Assembly: GCA_037349105.1 (NCBI GenBank)
Contig: JAYJMM010000082.1
Span: 1,426,001 to 1,490,000, forward strand
DNA length: 64,000 nucleotides
Origin: Limnomonas spitsbergensis
Taxonomy: Eukaryota > Chlorophyta > Chlorophyceae > Chlamydomonadales
Reading direction: 5' to 3'
The translations under genes and the position numbers were made by a program. The notes under the pieces are model-generated. The model did no database searches, was not told where the DNA came from, and saw only the letters and a list, made by a program, of their open reading frames with translations. This document shows positions 32,159 to 42,019 of this stretch, in pieces; the first letter of the stretch is position 1; every line of letters begins with the position of its first letter.

Positions 32159-33646
32159 ATGGTCGCTAAACGAAACAAATCCAAACGCGCAGTGAACAAC
32201 CTTCAAGTCGACAACCCAGCTCCTGCCCAGCTTCCCGCCATTGTCGTTCCCGACATGGTCGCTGCAGCACCAGCACCAGCACCAGCACCAGCACCAGCAC
32301 CAGTACCAGCACCAGTACCAGCACCAGTACCAGCACCAGCACAAGCCCCTGTCCCAATTGCGGTAGCTGCACCGAGACCAGCTCTCCAGCCCATCGCTGT
32401 GGCTTCCGTGGCACCTGCAACATACGCAGCGGTGGCCAACCCTCGAGTCTTGATCACACCTTGCGTCGCTGGCTGCAGCACGGACCCTCTACCGGCCCAG
32501 CATACCTCGTCCTACATGCAGGACGATATGTTCGAGCAATTCAAGAAACAACTCAAGCAAGGTGAATTGCAACTCTTGCAGTCACTCTTAACCAGACTAG
32601 ATTCAACTGCTGTCCCAGCCCAGCCTGTTGTTACTCCTACCGTTCGTCTTGTCGGGAATCCTGTTACCAGTGTACCCACCCAAGTTCAAATCCCAGTACC
32701 TGTCAGACGCGAGACTGACTATCGTCGTCGTCCCCCAGCCTTGCCTGCACCAGGCCGGATGAACAAGCCGTTCTTCCAACAGTGCAAGAACAAGCCGAGA
32801 TTAATCGCGATGAGCTTCGAGGAGCTCAGGCGCTGGCTGCTCGAGAACGGTCACCGCTACCCCGAGGACATGTCTGTCTTTATCGACGATCCCGAGGTCA
32901 AGGAGTTCTTAATGAACTACATCGAGTCCCACATGCTGTTCGAGCAAAACGAGTTCATCCTGGCCCTCACAAACTTCGTGTCCGGCGAGGTACGTTCAGC
33001 AGTTGACATTGCCCGCGAACAACTAGTCGGTCGTATGATCACCCAGGGTTCCCAGTCAGCCTCCCAGTACTCCCAGCAATTCCTGAACGTGACGAGACTC
33101 TTGCCCGACGAATCTCAAGCAACCTTGTGCGTCCATTACCTATCAGGCATGGATCCATCCCTGAAACAACGCTGCATTCTAGACAAGGATGGAAATACCT
33201 GGCAATCCCTGCCAAACCTCATGAAATTCGCATATGTCGAGGACCTGCGAATGACCAGTGCACGTGCCTGTTTCGTACCAGTATCAAGATCCAGTTACAC
33301 CCCAGTGACCAGACCCAGCTACCGCACAGATACCAGACCAGTGCACAAACCCGAGTACCCTGCCAAAACACAGGACTTCCAGCAGCCGCGACGCGCTCGG
33401 CTGGCACACACCGAGTCCGTTCCGAAGAGGAAGATCGAGCCCAGCGCCCAGACCAGCTCCGGGAAAGAGGCCAAAAACTTCAAGACCCCATTCGAGTCCT
33501 GCCCGTACTACAAGTACGTGGGTGCACTGAGCATCGCTGCGAAGCAATCATTGAACGAGTATAACCTGTGCTGGTACTGCCGGGCAGGTTGCCACCAAGC
33601 CAAGAACTGCCCTGAGAAGAAGGAAAACAAGCCTCCTTCCCAGTAG
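32159..33646 (+). CDS. gag: Gag polyprotein of the chromovirus
   Basis: 495 aa. The start MVAKRNKSKRAVNN is basic; residues about 35-62 are a Pro-Ala dipeptide tract encoded by an ACCAGC microsatellite (about 32264-32345). A capsid-like helical region follows (for example EELRRWLLENGHRYPED to YVEDLRMT, about 220-365), then a basic Pro-rich linker and a single CCHC zinc knuckle CWYCRAGCHQAKNC close to the end, which should bind the genomic RNA. The frame closes with TAG at 33644-33646, directly followed in the same frame by pol. Confidence 0.9.
   Translation: MVAKRNKSKRAVNNLQVDNPAPAQLPAIVVPDMVAAAPAPAPAPAPAPVPAPVPAPVPAPAQAPVPIAVAAPRPALQPIAVASVAPATYAAVANPRVLITPCVAGCSTDPLPAQHTSSYMQDDMFEQFKKQLKQGELQLLQSLLTRLDSTAVPAQPVVTPTVRLVGNPVTSVPTQVQIPVPVRRETDYRRRPPALPAPGRMNKPFFQQCKNKPRLIAMSFEELRRWLLENGHRYPEDMSVFIDDPEVKEFLMNYIESHMLFEQNEFILALTNFVSGEVRSAVDIAREQLVGRMITQGSQSASQYSQQFLNVTRLLPDESQATLCVHYLSGMDPSLKQRCILDKDGNTWQSLPNLMKFAYVEDLRMTSARACFVPVSRSSYTPVTRPSYRTDTRPVHKPEYPAKTQDFQQPRRARLAHTESVPKRKIEPSAQTSSGKEAKNFKTPFESCPYYKYVGALSIAAKQSLNEYNLCWYCRAGCHQAKNCPEKKENKPPSQ
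33644..33646 (+). promoter_or_regulatory. in-frame UAG between gag and pol (putative readthrough stop)
   Basis: CAG TAG GAA TTT joins gag and pol without any frame change. No second ATG suitable for pol lies near the start of its frame, so pol is most simply made by readthrough of this one UAG. Confidence 0.65.
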
Positions 33647-36600
33647 GAATTTTTGCAGGAGGTATTCCCGGGTCCCCCTCCTGTCTCTAGATGTCATGTG
33701 TGCACTGCAGTTGAGAATCACGTGTCTGACTTGATGAACTCTAGCTTCCTGACGTACGACCGAGTGATTTGTAACGAACATTTGAATTGTACCTGCACGC
33801 TTCCAGTCATTCACTCCAACTCTCCAGACAAACACCAGATTTACGTTGCAAAAACCAGAAGCCAAGCCAGGCTTTATTTGAACAACAGACCCAACACCAG
33901 TTCATGTCTTCTAGTTTCCTCCAGACAAGCAGCAGGATTACAACCGCTACTCCAACACTCTTTCCTAGTCAAGAAATACGAATCCAGTTCAGCGCTTGGT
34001 ACCGCTATGAATAAGGGTATGAAACCATCCCCAGTACTTGCCTTTGTAATCCCAGCTGATACAAGAGAAACAGCCCAGTGTCGAGTTCTAGCCAAAATAC
34101 AAGTTGATGATCGAGTCCAGATATTGCATACCAGCCAAGACAAGGATGTAAAACAAGATGGAAATCACCAAGATGGTGATGACCAGCCCCTAGCAGCAAC
34201 CTACCACGGCCAAGCACATGGCAAAAACCTCAAGTGTCTATTTGATTCGGGGGCATCCTCATGTTTCATGGGAGCCAAACTTGCCAAGAAACTCGGACTC
34301 CAGATTCGTTCAAGTAAATATCGAGCAGTGGCCACTGCGGCTGGTCGAGACTGTACTGTCCTAGGTTCTGCGAGTCTCACTGTTACGTTCGGCCGGACTG
34401 ACTTTGAAGCTACAGTTCACATCCTCCCAACGTTTCTCGATACCATTGATTTAATCATTGGCGAAGACTTCATGAAAACACACTCTTGTAATTTGCAGTA
34501 CAGCCCAGACCAGTCTAGTCTCATGACCATCACTGACGGGGTCGTTCATGAGGTCTTGAATTCGTGTGTTTTACGTGGCACAGGTGCAGTACAGGTTGCT
34601 CATGCTGTGAAGACCACTTCTAGCCCAGCCGATCCGACCCATGACAATAACGCTGGACAGTGTGACGCTGAAGACGAATCCCGACCATGCCGTACACGTA
34701 CGAAGACCGATCAAATCCCAGCTGGCCTTGCAGCCAAATTACTCAAGTCTGGTCGCCACCGAGCATTCTTAGCTGTATTGACACCACAGGCTAGCGAACC
34801 AGACGAGGAGTTACAACCAGTACCAAATCCAGAAGGAGAACTAGACCATAAAACCAGTCGAGAAAAACTAGCAAACATGAACCATGTGCACCCAGACCAG
34901 CGTACAGCGATTACTTCACTGATCGACGAATACGATGACATTTTTTCAGAAACCCCTCGAGCTGGCGGAGCGAAAGTCCCACCTCTAGAGCACACGATCG
35001 ATCTGGTCGCTGGCGCTAAACCACCTTTTCGCAGGAACTTTCGTCTCTCTCCAGCCGAGTCTGAAGAACTCAAGAAACAGGTTGCCGAGCTACTTGACAA
35101 AGGAATCATCACCCCTGTCAACAGTCCTTATGGAGCCCCAGTCTTGTTCATCAAGAAACCAAATGGAGGACTTAGGTTCTGCCTTGATTACCGAGCCTTG
35201 AACGAACTAACTGTCAAACTACGCTACCCACTACCAAGGATCGATGATCTTCTAGATGCAGCTCGCGGAGCTTCATGTTTCTCTTGTCTAGACATGGCAG
35301 GTGGCTTTCACCAACTGCTTATTTCCGAGGAAGACCAGCCCAAGACAGCTTTTGCTACACCCTTCGGCCATTATGCATGGCGTTGCCTGCCAATGGGTCT
35401 TTCGAACGCGCCCAGTCAATACCAGAGCACTGTCAATAAAATCTTTGCTGATCTAGCATTCGTCCTCATTTACATTGATGACATCATGATCCTGTCCCAG
35501 ACACCAGAACAGCACCTCCAGCATTTAAGACAAGTGTTTGACAAAATACGAGAATCAGGACTGCAGGTCAAATTTTCCAAGTGCAAATTTCTGCAGGCTC
35601 AAGTCAAGTACCTAGGGCACATTCTTTCGAAAGAAGGTGTGGCTGCTGACCCAGACAAAATTCGAGCGCTTACCGAGTGGGAATTCCCGACCAGTGCAAC
35701 AGGTGTCTTGCAATTTCTAGGCCTAGCAAATTACTTTCGCAAATTCATTCCGAACCTCTCCAGGCTGGCAGCACCCTTGTACCATTTGACCAAGAAAACC
35801 GTCCAGTTCTCAGGAGGAGCTGACGCTCTGTTGGCTTTTCAAGCTATCAAGGAAGCGTTAGCTTCGCCTCCAGTTCTTGCATACCCAGATCCAAACCAAT
35901 CGTACGAACTCGTTTCAGATGCCTCCATCACTGGATGTGGTGCAGTGCTTACGCAACAAGGTCGACCTGTCGCGTACTTCTCTGCCAAGTTCTCACCTGC
36001 CGAGCGCAATTACACTACTGGCGAACAAGAACTCCTTGGAATTATCAAAGCTCTCAAGGAGTGGCGATGCTATCTAGAAGGCAGCAATGGCCTAAACATT
36101 GTGACTGATCACAACCCCCTGACATTTTTCTCCAAGCAGCCCACCCTGTCACGTAGGCAAGCAAGATGGAGCGAGTTCCTATCTCGATTCGAGTTCACTG
36201 TGAAGTACCGACCAGGTGCTACCAACCCAGCTGATTCCCTTTCCAGGTTGCCACACCAAGGACCTGCCCATGCTGCAATGCTATTTGCAATCACAGTTAA
36301 CGAGTCATGCCCAGATTTCATGCAAAGAATCAAGAACGAGTCTAGCATTGATCCAGAATTCAAACTTTCCAGTAAAACTCGAGAATGGTCCTTTAGCAAT
36401 GGCTACTGGTCTCATGCAGGCCTAGTCATTATCCCAGTAGCACTTCGACAAGAAGTCATTCGAGATCACCATGATTCACCCCTTGCAGGACATTTCAATT
36501 GGAAGACAACACTGGACCACATCAAACGCCAATTTTGGTGGCCCTCAATCCAGGCAGATGTACAAAAGTACGTCTCATCATGTGCCTCATGCCAGAGGAA

Positions 36601-37723
36601 CAAGTCTGCAAACAAGAGGCCCTTTGGTCTAAACCAGCCACTAGAAATCCCTGATTCCAGATGGCACACTGTCACCATGGACTTTGTGTTTGACTTGCCC
36701 CAGTCAGCCAGTGGTCATGATGGCATCATGGTCATTGTGGACAAGCTTACAAAGTTTGTTTGTCTAGCCCCAGTCAGGAAATCTAGCACATCTGAAGATG
36801 TTGCTCGAGTTTTCATCTCACATGTATTCCAGCATCACGGTTTTCCTAGAAACATCATTTCTGACAGAGATGTTCGATTCACTTCGTCATTCTGGAAGAC
36901 CATGTGTCACCGCCTTGGTGTACAGCCCAGATTTTCAACTGCTTTCCACCCCCAAACAGATGGTCAAACAGAGCGAATGAATCGAGTCGTCGAAGAAGTG
37001 CTTAGGCATTTCATTGATGGAAACCATGTCACTTGGGAAGAACTCCTACCAGTTGTTGCTATGTCCATTAACAATGCCAAGACCAGTACGACCAGGCACA
37101 CCCCGTTCTACCTGAACTGTGGACGCAACCCGTATACCCCTTTGTCAATCGACATTCCAGACAAGCAAATTCCAGCTCTTGATTCAGTCTTCAGTGACCT
37201 GGATGACACTCTAGTTCAAGTTCAGAAACTATTACGAGCTGCGCAGGATCGCCAGTCGTCGTACGCTGACACGCGCTTCCGAGCACCTCACACTTTTCAA
37301 GCAGGTGACCAAGTTCTCCTGTCAACAAGAAACTTCAAGTTCCAGACCGGAGTTAAGAAACTTCATCCCAAGTATATCGGCCCAGTGACAATCCTGAGTT
37401 TAACTTCTGGTGGCAATGCTGCTAGGTTGCAACTACCCGAGAATTACACTCGAGTTCACCCAGTCTTCCACGTGTCACTCTTACGACAGTTCAAGCCCAG
37501 TACCAGTTCAAACCCAGTACCTGTCGAGCCTCAAGTCGTGGATGGTTTACCATTATACCAGGTCGAGTCGCTCTTGTCACATCGCATTCGACGAGTCGGC
37601 AAAAAGCGAGTCAAGCAGGTCCTAATCAAATGGCTTGGTTACGATGACACTCACAATTCATGGGAGCCACTCAAGAACCTGACTCCTGAATTACTCCTTG
37701 ACGCTCAAAACCTTTTTGAGTAA
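33647..37723 (+). CDS. pol: Pol polyprotein: protease, RT, RNase H, integrase, chromodomain
   Basis: About 1358 residues in frame with gag. Counting from 33653: protease active site LFDSGASS near 196; RT from about 480 with the core YIDD at about 607; RNase H with VSDASITG near 750 and TDHNPLTF near 822; integrase HHCC zinc region (HHDSPLAGHF to CASCQRNK) near 938-985; catalytic core with MDFVFDLP, ISDRDVRF and HPQTDGQTERMNR (D, D, E); C-terminal chromodomain near 1300-1350 (LIKWLGYDDTHNSWEP). The chromodomain marks it as a chromovirus and would direct integration to particular histone marks. There are no internal stops or frame breaks. Confidence 0.95.
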   Translation, partial: EFLQEVFPGPPPVSRCHVCTAVENHVSDLMNSSFLTYDRVICNEHLNCTCTLPVIHSNSPDKHQIYVAKTRSQARLYLNNRPNTSSCLLVSSRQAAGLQPLLQHSFLVKKYESSSALGTAMNKGMKPSPVLAFVIPADTRETAQCRVLAKIQVDDRVQILHTSQDKDVKQDGNHQDGDDQPLAATYHGQAHGKNLKCLFDSGASSCFMGAKLAKKLGLQIRSSKYRAVATAAGRDCTVLGSASLTVTFGRTDFEATVHILPTFLDTIDLIIGEDFMKTHSCNLQYSPDQSSLMTITDGVVHEVLNSCVLRGTGAVQVAHAVKTTSSPADPTHDNNAGQCDAEDESRPCRTRTKTDQIPAGLAAKLLKSGRHRAFLAVLTPQASEPDEELQPVPNPEGELDHKTSREKLANMNHVHPDQRTAITSLIDEYDDIFSETPRAGGAKVPPLEHTIDLVAGAKPPFRRNFRLSPAESEELKKQVAELLDKGIITPVNSPYGAPVLFIKKPNGGLRFCLDYRALNELTVKLRYPLPRIDDLLDAARGASCFSCLDMAGGFHQLLISEEDQPKTAFATPFGHYAWRCLPMGLSNAPSQYQSTVNKIFADLAFVLIYIDDIMILSQTPEQHLQHLRQVFDKIRESGLQVKFSKCKFLQAQVKYLGHILSKEGVAADPDKIRALTEWEFPTSATGVLQFLGLANYFRKFIPNLSRLAAPLYHLTKKTVQFSGGADALLAFQAIKEALASPPVLAYPDPNQSYELVSDASITGCGAVLTQQGRPVAYFSAKFSPAERNYTTGEQELLGIIKALKEWRCYLEGSNGLNIVTDHNPLTFFSKQPTLSRRQARWSEFLSRFEFTVKYRPGATNPADSLSRLPHQGPAHAAMLFAITVNESCPDFMQRIKNESSIDPEFKLSSKTREWSFSNGYWSHAGLVIIPVALRQEVIRDHHDSPLAGHFNWKTTLDHIKRQFWWPSIQADVQKYVSSCASCQRNKSANKRPFGLNQPLEIPDSRWHTVTMDFVFDLPQSASGHDGIMVIVDKLTKFVCLAPVRKSSTSEDVARVFISHVFQHHGFPRNIISDRDVRFTSSFWKTMCHRLGVQPRFSTAFHPQTDGQTERMNRVVEEVLRHFIDGNHVTWEELLPVVAMSINNAKTSTTRHTPFYLNCGRNPYTPLSIDIPDKQIPALDSVFSDLDDTLVQVQKLLRAAQDRQSSYADTRFRAPHTFQAGDQVLLSTRNFKFQTGVKKLHPKYIGPVTILSLTSGGNAARLQLPENYTRVHPVFHVSLLRQFKPSTSSNPVPVEPQVVDGLPLYQVESLLSHRIRRVGKKRVKQVLIKWLGYDDTHNSWEPLKNLTPELLLDAQNLFE

Positions 37724-38068
37724 CCAGCACTTGTCTAGTATTCAAGGTCCATACCCCTAGTCCCAGATCGAGACCTAACTCTAAACCAGACCAGTCAGAT
37801 TTTTTTTTCTTTCTTTCTGAACCTTGTCTTGAATTCCTTTGAGAACCGATACTGCCCAGCCTGGCAAGCTGCTCAGATTTCACTTCTCGTTATAATTCAA
37901 CCTAGATCCAGACTTGAGTTAATTTTTCCAGCGGACAATCAAGTACTCTAGCAGTTCCAAGATAACTTGCTCCAGATTTCATGTTTGCATTTAATTGATT
38001 AAATACTGCAACAATCCGAGTTCCAGTTCACTAACATTTACCTTCCACCGCGCTCGGCACGCAGCCTA

Positions 38069-38079
38069 GGGGGGAGGTA
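38069..38079 (+). promoter_or_regulatory. polypurine tract
   Basis: AGGGGGGAGGTA abuts the 3' LTR and would prime plus-strand synthesis. Confidence 0.8.
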
Positions 38080-38482
38080 TGTAATGGTCATGTAACCAGT
38101 ACCCCAGAATTACCAGTCGCTGACGCGACCTGCCTTACGTTATCGGCGCTTACGCTCCATACGGAAGTTGCAGGGTCGCCTGGCAAGCCCAGACCAGAAC
38201 CCTCACGGGTTAAACCCTGCACCTCCCATATAAGCGAGCTCTGCTAGGCATCGGGAAGTCTCAGACGAGATCAATCCATCAGGCTCAATACCTGACTGTC
38301 CCACTATCAAATCTCTAGTCTCCAGCAGTCTCCCCTCGTGAGCACCTAGTCCCCCCTCAGTCAACTCTCCGACTACTCGTCTACCCTCAACACCGTCCCG
38401 GACTCCCCTTCACGTTCCTCTACTAGTGAGTCCCTGTCTAGATATAAGAGTCCTGCCCCCTAGGGCACCTAGGACCTCTTCA
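38080..38482 (+). repeat. 3' LTR
   Basis: 403 bp, apparently identical to the 5' LTR, with TATAAG at 38229. It is followed by the target-site copy ATGGC. Confidence 0.95.
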
Positions 38483-38487
38483 ATGGC

Positions 38488-39310
38488 TGTCGCCAGTCGC
38501 CATTCGCCAAGACGGGGCTATCTTGCTGTGCAGCCAATGCTTCCTCTACCTTGCATAAGCGAAGCACATGCTGTCACCAATTTCCCCGTGACGGCTGGAT
38601 ATGCAACTTCCTCTTGGTCTTAACTGGCGACAGACACAGGTAGCCTGGCACATGTCACTGACATAACACCTCTGGGCCATGCTGGCTGGCACATAAGCTG
38701 AAAGAAGCTGGATTAAATCCAGCTCCGCGGCTTGAGGTGACCTGTGGCCATTACTGATGAAGAGTGTGCTGCCCGTCTCACCACCAGTCGCACTCACGTT
38801 TCAACCATGGCCTTGTGGTTCTGTTTTTAGTTGTTCTTCTATTCCACGGTCTCACCCATTCCCACTTCTCCCTCATCCTGTCTCTGCCTGCACTTCCCCT
38901 ACATCTCCAGCACACCTGTACCCTCTTTTGCTAGGGCTTAAGAAGGTGTGAGGCTGGCCGCCCGACCCTAGAAAATCAGAGATACGAACACAATGAAACA
39001 GCCTGGTTGTAAGAGATACTAGGTGTGCGGGTGGAGCACCAGTATATTTAGTCGGAGTGATTCGACCCTGACAACTCGAGTGCCCTTTGCTCGTAGTGGC
39101 ATGAAGCCCACTCTCACACCGGGTGTGTACCATGACCATGCGTGTGTACCACGACTACCATCCACATGTTCGAGCTCACGTGTACTTCAAAAACGGGTTG
39201 GCACTACTTTATCTCATGTTAACGCTTCGTCTACAACCAACTTACCCTCCACATATCCGTTCTACCCTTCCCTCTGCCCCTCAACCGATTCCGCCTACCC
39301 CTTTCCTCCA
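38488..39310. other. intergenic, no gene recognised
   Basis: Continuation of the original insertion locus. It holds a short fragment of dispersed family 2 at 38659-38690 (ATAACACCTCTGGGCCATGC). Nothing else was recognised. Confidence 0.4.
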
Positions 39311-39741
39311 ACAGCTCCCCTGTCGCACCATAAAGCAGTAACCGTGTCAAATTGGTGTAAGCTGTCAGTACTGCCTAAGAGAGGCTCAAACTACTCACAA
39401 CTAAGGTTCAACACCTGTACACACGTGCCTCTTGTACTAGACTGTGGAGGTACAAGGGCTGTAAAGGGATAACTTGGTACCGCGTACCGCATAAGAGGGA
39501 AGGCTGTAAAGTAGGGGCGGTACCTACAGGTAAGGGCGCCCGGGTAGGCCAGCCTTCCCTCTTATGCGGTACGCGGTACCAAGTTATCCCTTTACAGCCC
39601 TTGTACCTCCACAGTCTAGTACAAGAGGCACGTGTGTACAGGTGTTGAACCTGACTTGTGAGTAGTTTAAGCCTCTATAAGGCAGTACTGACAGCTTACA
39701 CCATTTTGGCACGGTTACTGCTTTATGGTGCGACAGCTGTC
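39311..39741. repeat. fold-back inverted repeat, arms of about 195 bp
   Basis: Left arm 39311-39505 and right arm 39551-39741 are near-complementary (for example GGTACCGCGTACCGCATAAG against CTTATGCGGTACGCGGTACC), separated by about 45 bp. The inner 100 bp pair almost perfectly while the outer parts carry small changes. No coding capacity: a fold-back or MITE-like element, or the remnant of an inverted duplication. Confidence 0.8.
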
Positions 39742-41067
39742 ACGGTATAATGCAGTATACGTGCCAAAACCGTAGGGACCGCTGACGCGTCCCCGTAGAC
39801 TCCGCAGCTTCCCTGCGGAGCCCCCTTTTTAGGGTTAGACGCCCAGCTTCCCACTTTCGGGAAGATCGGAGGCCAGGATTTCCCGTACTCTAGTAATAAG
39901 GGCCTGCCGGGACATTGTATCCCGGCTTGCCCACTGTCCCTTACTTCGTTCCTTTTAAGTGGACAGGCCTCTATTTGTAACCAGCACCGGCTAGATCTCG
40001 GAGACCTACCCAGTGAAGTGCATCAAAGCCAGTACCACTAAGTCAGTCAAGCCTAGATCAGCGATCCAGCCATCTAGCAAGCACGAGAACACCTAACCCG
40101 AAGCCCAGCCCTACCTAGGACTACGTCGTCCGCAGTCTACGGCTACGGCTTCGCCCGCTACGCGCGGTAAGTGACTCATAACGACCTGCTGGGTTCGCGA
40201 CCCGTCAAGCCATTAGTCTAGCTCTACAAGCGGCCAGCTCCGCGTCGGTCACCAAGAAGTTCCAGCCACAGCTTAACGCGCAGCGCATTCGCGGCCAGCG
40301 TGTAGGCGCTGAGTCCGCCCGTAGGCGTCCGCCACTCAGTGGGGAAGAAGTCCGCCACGGACCCTAAGCAACCATCGCGTGTCCACTTAAAAGGACGAAG
40401 TGGGTCTAAGCCTGATCAGCTTGATCCAACGAATCCTGCTAAAGGTGCATGTGCTGTGAACTTGAATTTCTTTTTGAAGACAGCGGATCTGCCTTGGACA
40501 GCTAGAAATCACTTAGCAGAGGATTCTCCATAGAACCCAAGTCAATACCTGCTTGCGCTGGGCGTGGCAACCCAGAAGCAGACGTAGCTTGAAGATCAGG
40601 CTGTGGAGTTATAAACCCAGCTGATATTGCCTGTGCACGTGGCCTGCATCCGTGGTAGAGTGCACAACCTGCGTGTTGACAGAAGTGAGCAAGGATCCGG
40701 GATCCAAGTTTAAAAGCGGCAACCCAAGACTGTGTGCAGGAATATCCGAAGCTGCAGATTGCAGCCTGAGCGGGACCTGCGGAGCCTGAGGAGGAAGCTG
40801 CGCGACAAATCGGCAGAGGAGTAGCGGACGAGACCGGCAAGGAATAGCGGACGAGATCGGCAAGATAGCGGACGAGACAGCAGCCCAGAAGGTGAAAATA
40901 CCCGCCAGAACCAGTTTAAAAATTTACCCGTGCTTGACCTGTCTAGCAACGCCTTACCAGCATGCAGAAGGTAGAGGAGAACGGAAGCAGGCTTCGAGCT
41001 AGTGACCAGTTGCTGTGAGCCCACACAGCCGAGCCGGCACAGCTGCTCAGCACCAAGCAATAGTACA
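39742..41067. other. leader or LTR-like region upstream of the methyltransferase retroelement
   Basis: No gene recognised. TGTCACGG at 39738 could be an LTR start, and CCGCAGCTTCCCTGCGGAG (39802-39820) forms a hairpin. TTCCTTTTAAGTGGAC at about 39950 pairs with GTCCACTTAAAAGGAC at 40381. A tandem GTAGCGGACGAGACCGGCAA motif occurs three times at 40821-40880. I found no matching copy on the 3' side, so LTR boundaries are unproven. Confidence 0.35.
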
Positions 41068-41760
41068 ATGCAGGACGCAGTTGTAGATCCTAATCGTCAC
41101 CTGCACCCAGAAGCTGCAAGACGCAGTGCGCGAGTGAGAGGGATGGAACCAGGAAATGACCCCATGACACCCATCAATGCAGCCGTAGCAGAAGAAGCTA
41201 GGCAAATTGCCATTGGATTGTCAGAAGGTGAATATGCAGGCATAGGGGAAAACAAGGTCCAAGGGGCCGACAGTTCCCAAACCTTGGATGCGGGTATGGT
41301 GCACGTTCAAGTGACACGCAGGGGTATCGGACGAGGCGGCATCGCGCGCATTCCCCCTGGACCAAGCCAGGAGGAAGAGCAATGGCCGGTTCCCGACGAT
41401 GAGTCCCTGGACCCGACCTCAGAGCCACCCACTGTGAGGTCTCAGACCGGTGGTGTAGGAGAGGGTGGCGGGCCAGCACGACCTCCGGATGACCTGCCTG
41501 TGAAGGCAGAAAGGGAAAGAGGCGAGGCTGAGCCAGACCAGACCAGGAGCCCCAGCATGAACCCGCAGTGGTCAGGGGGATGGTCCAGTCAACAGTGGTC
41601 AGGATGGAGCGGACAAGATCCAGCGAACAGCAGTCCCAAGGGGAGTCAGCAGAAACAACAGTGGGGCTGCGGGAGCTGCAGAAACACAGCAACGCACAGG
41701 CCACGACAACGCAGGCTACCATGGTATGGCAGCCGCGGGCTGGTCCACACGCCAAGGTAG
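41068..41760 (+). pseudogene. retroelement A, gag-like N-terminal part
   Basis: Frame from ATG 41068 (MQDAVVDPNRHLHPEAARRS), acidic and Gly/Pro-rich, no domain recognised. It ends at a TGA-free stop (TAG at 41758). Coding-type sequence continues in another frame from about 41568 to 42548 and then a third from 42020, so the ancestral gag seems to be broken by two frameshifts. A sequence with Gln-rich, low-complexity composition makes exact break points unclear. Confidence 0.5.
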
Positions 41761-42019
41761 AGCCGCCAGATCAGCACGGAGGAATGCAGGCGCCAACGGG
41801 AATCCCGCCCAGGCCAGATCTGCAAAGGGTGAAACAGGCAAGGCCGCCCCGTATCCCGGCAGAGGAAGCAACAGAAGCATCGACATACGGCACACCCCAG
41901 TCCAGGTTCCCAGCTAGTGCAAACAGGCCAAGGCAGGAGGCCGTGGCCGAGGGCAACAGCAGGGAAAAGGAGGGCAGCGGCCAGGCTAACAGCCTTTACG
42001 GGTATTTCAGCAATCCAGA

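Larger units (their letters stand above)
31347..38487 (+). mobile_element. complete Ty3/gypsy chromovirus retrotransposon
   Basis: The element from 31352 to 38482 is flanked by the 5-bp duplication ATGGC (31347-31351 and 38483-38487), as expected for Ty3/gypsy integrase. The LTRs are both 403 bp, start TG and end CA and look identical by eye, so the insertion should be recent. The order is LTR, primer site, gag, in-frame UAG, pol (PR-RT-RH-IN-chromodomain), purine tract, LTR. All domains are intact, so it is plausibly autonomous. Confidence 0.95.

Noticed and set aside
39742..40500. Solo LTR
   Set aside because: TGTCACGG is suggestive but no second copy, target duplication or CA end could be identified.
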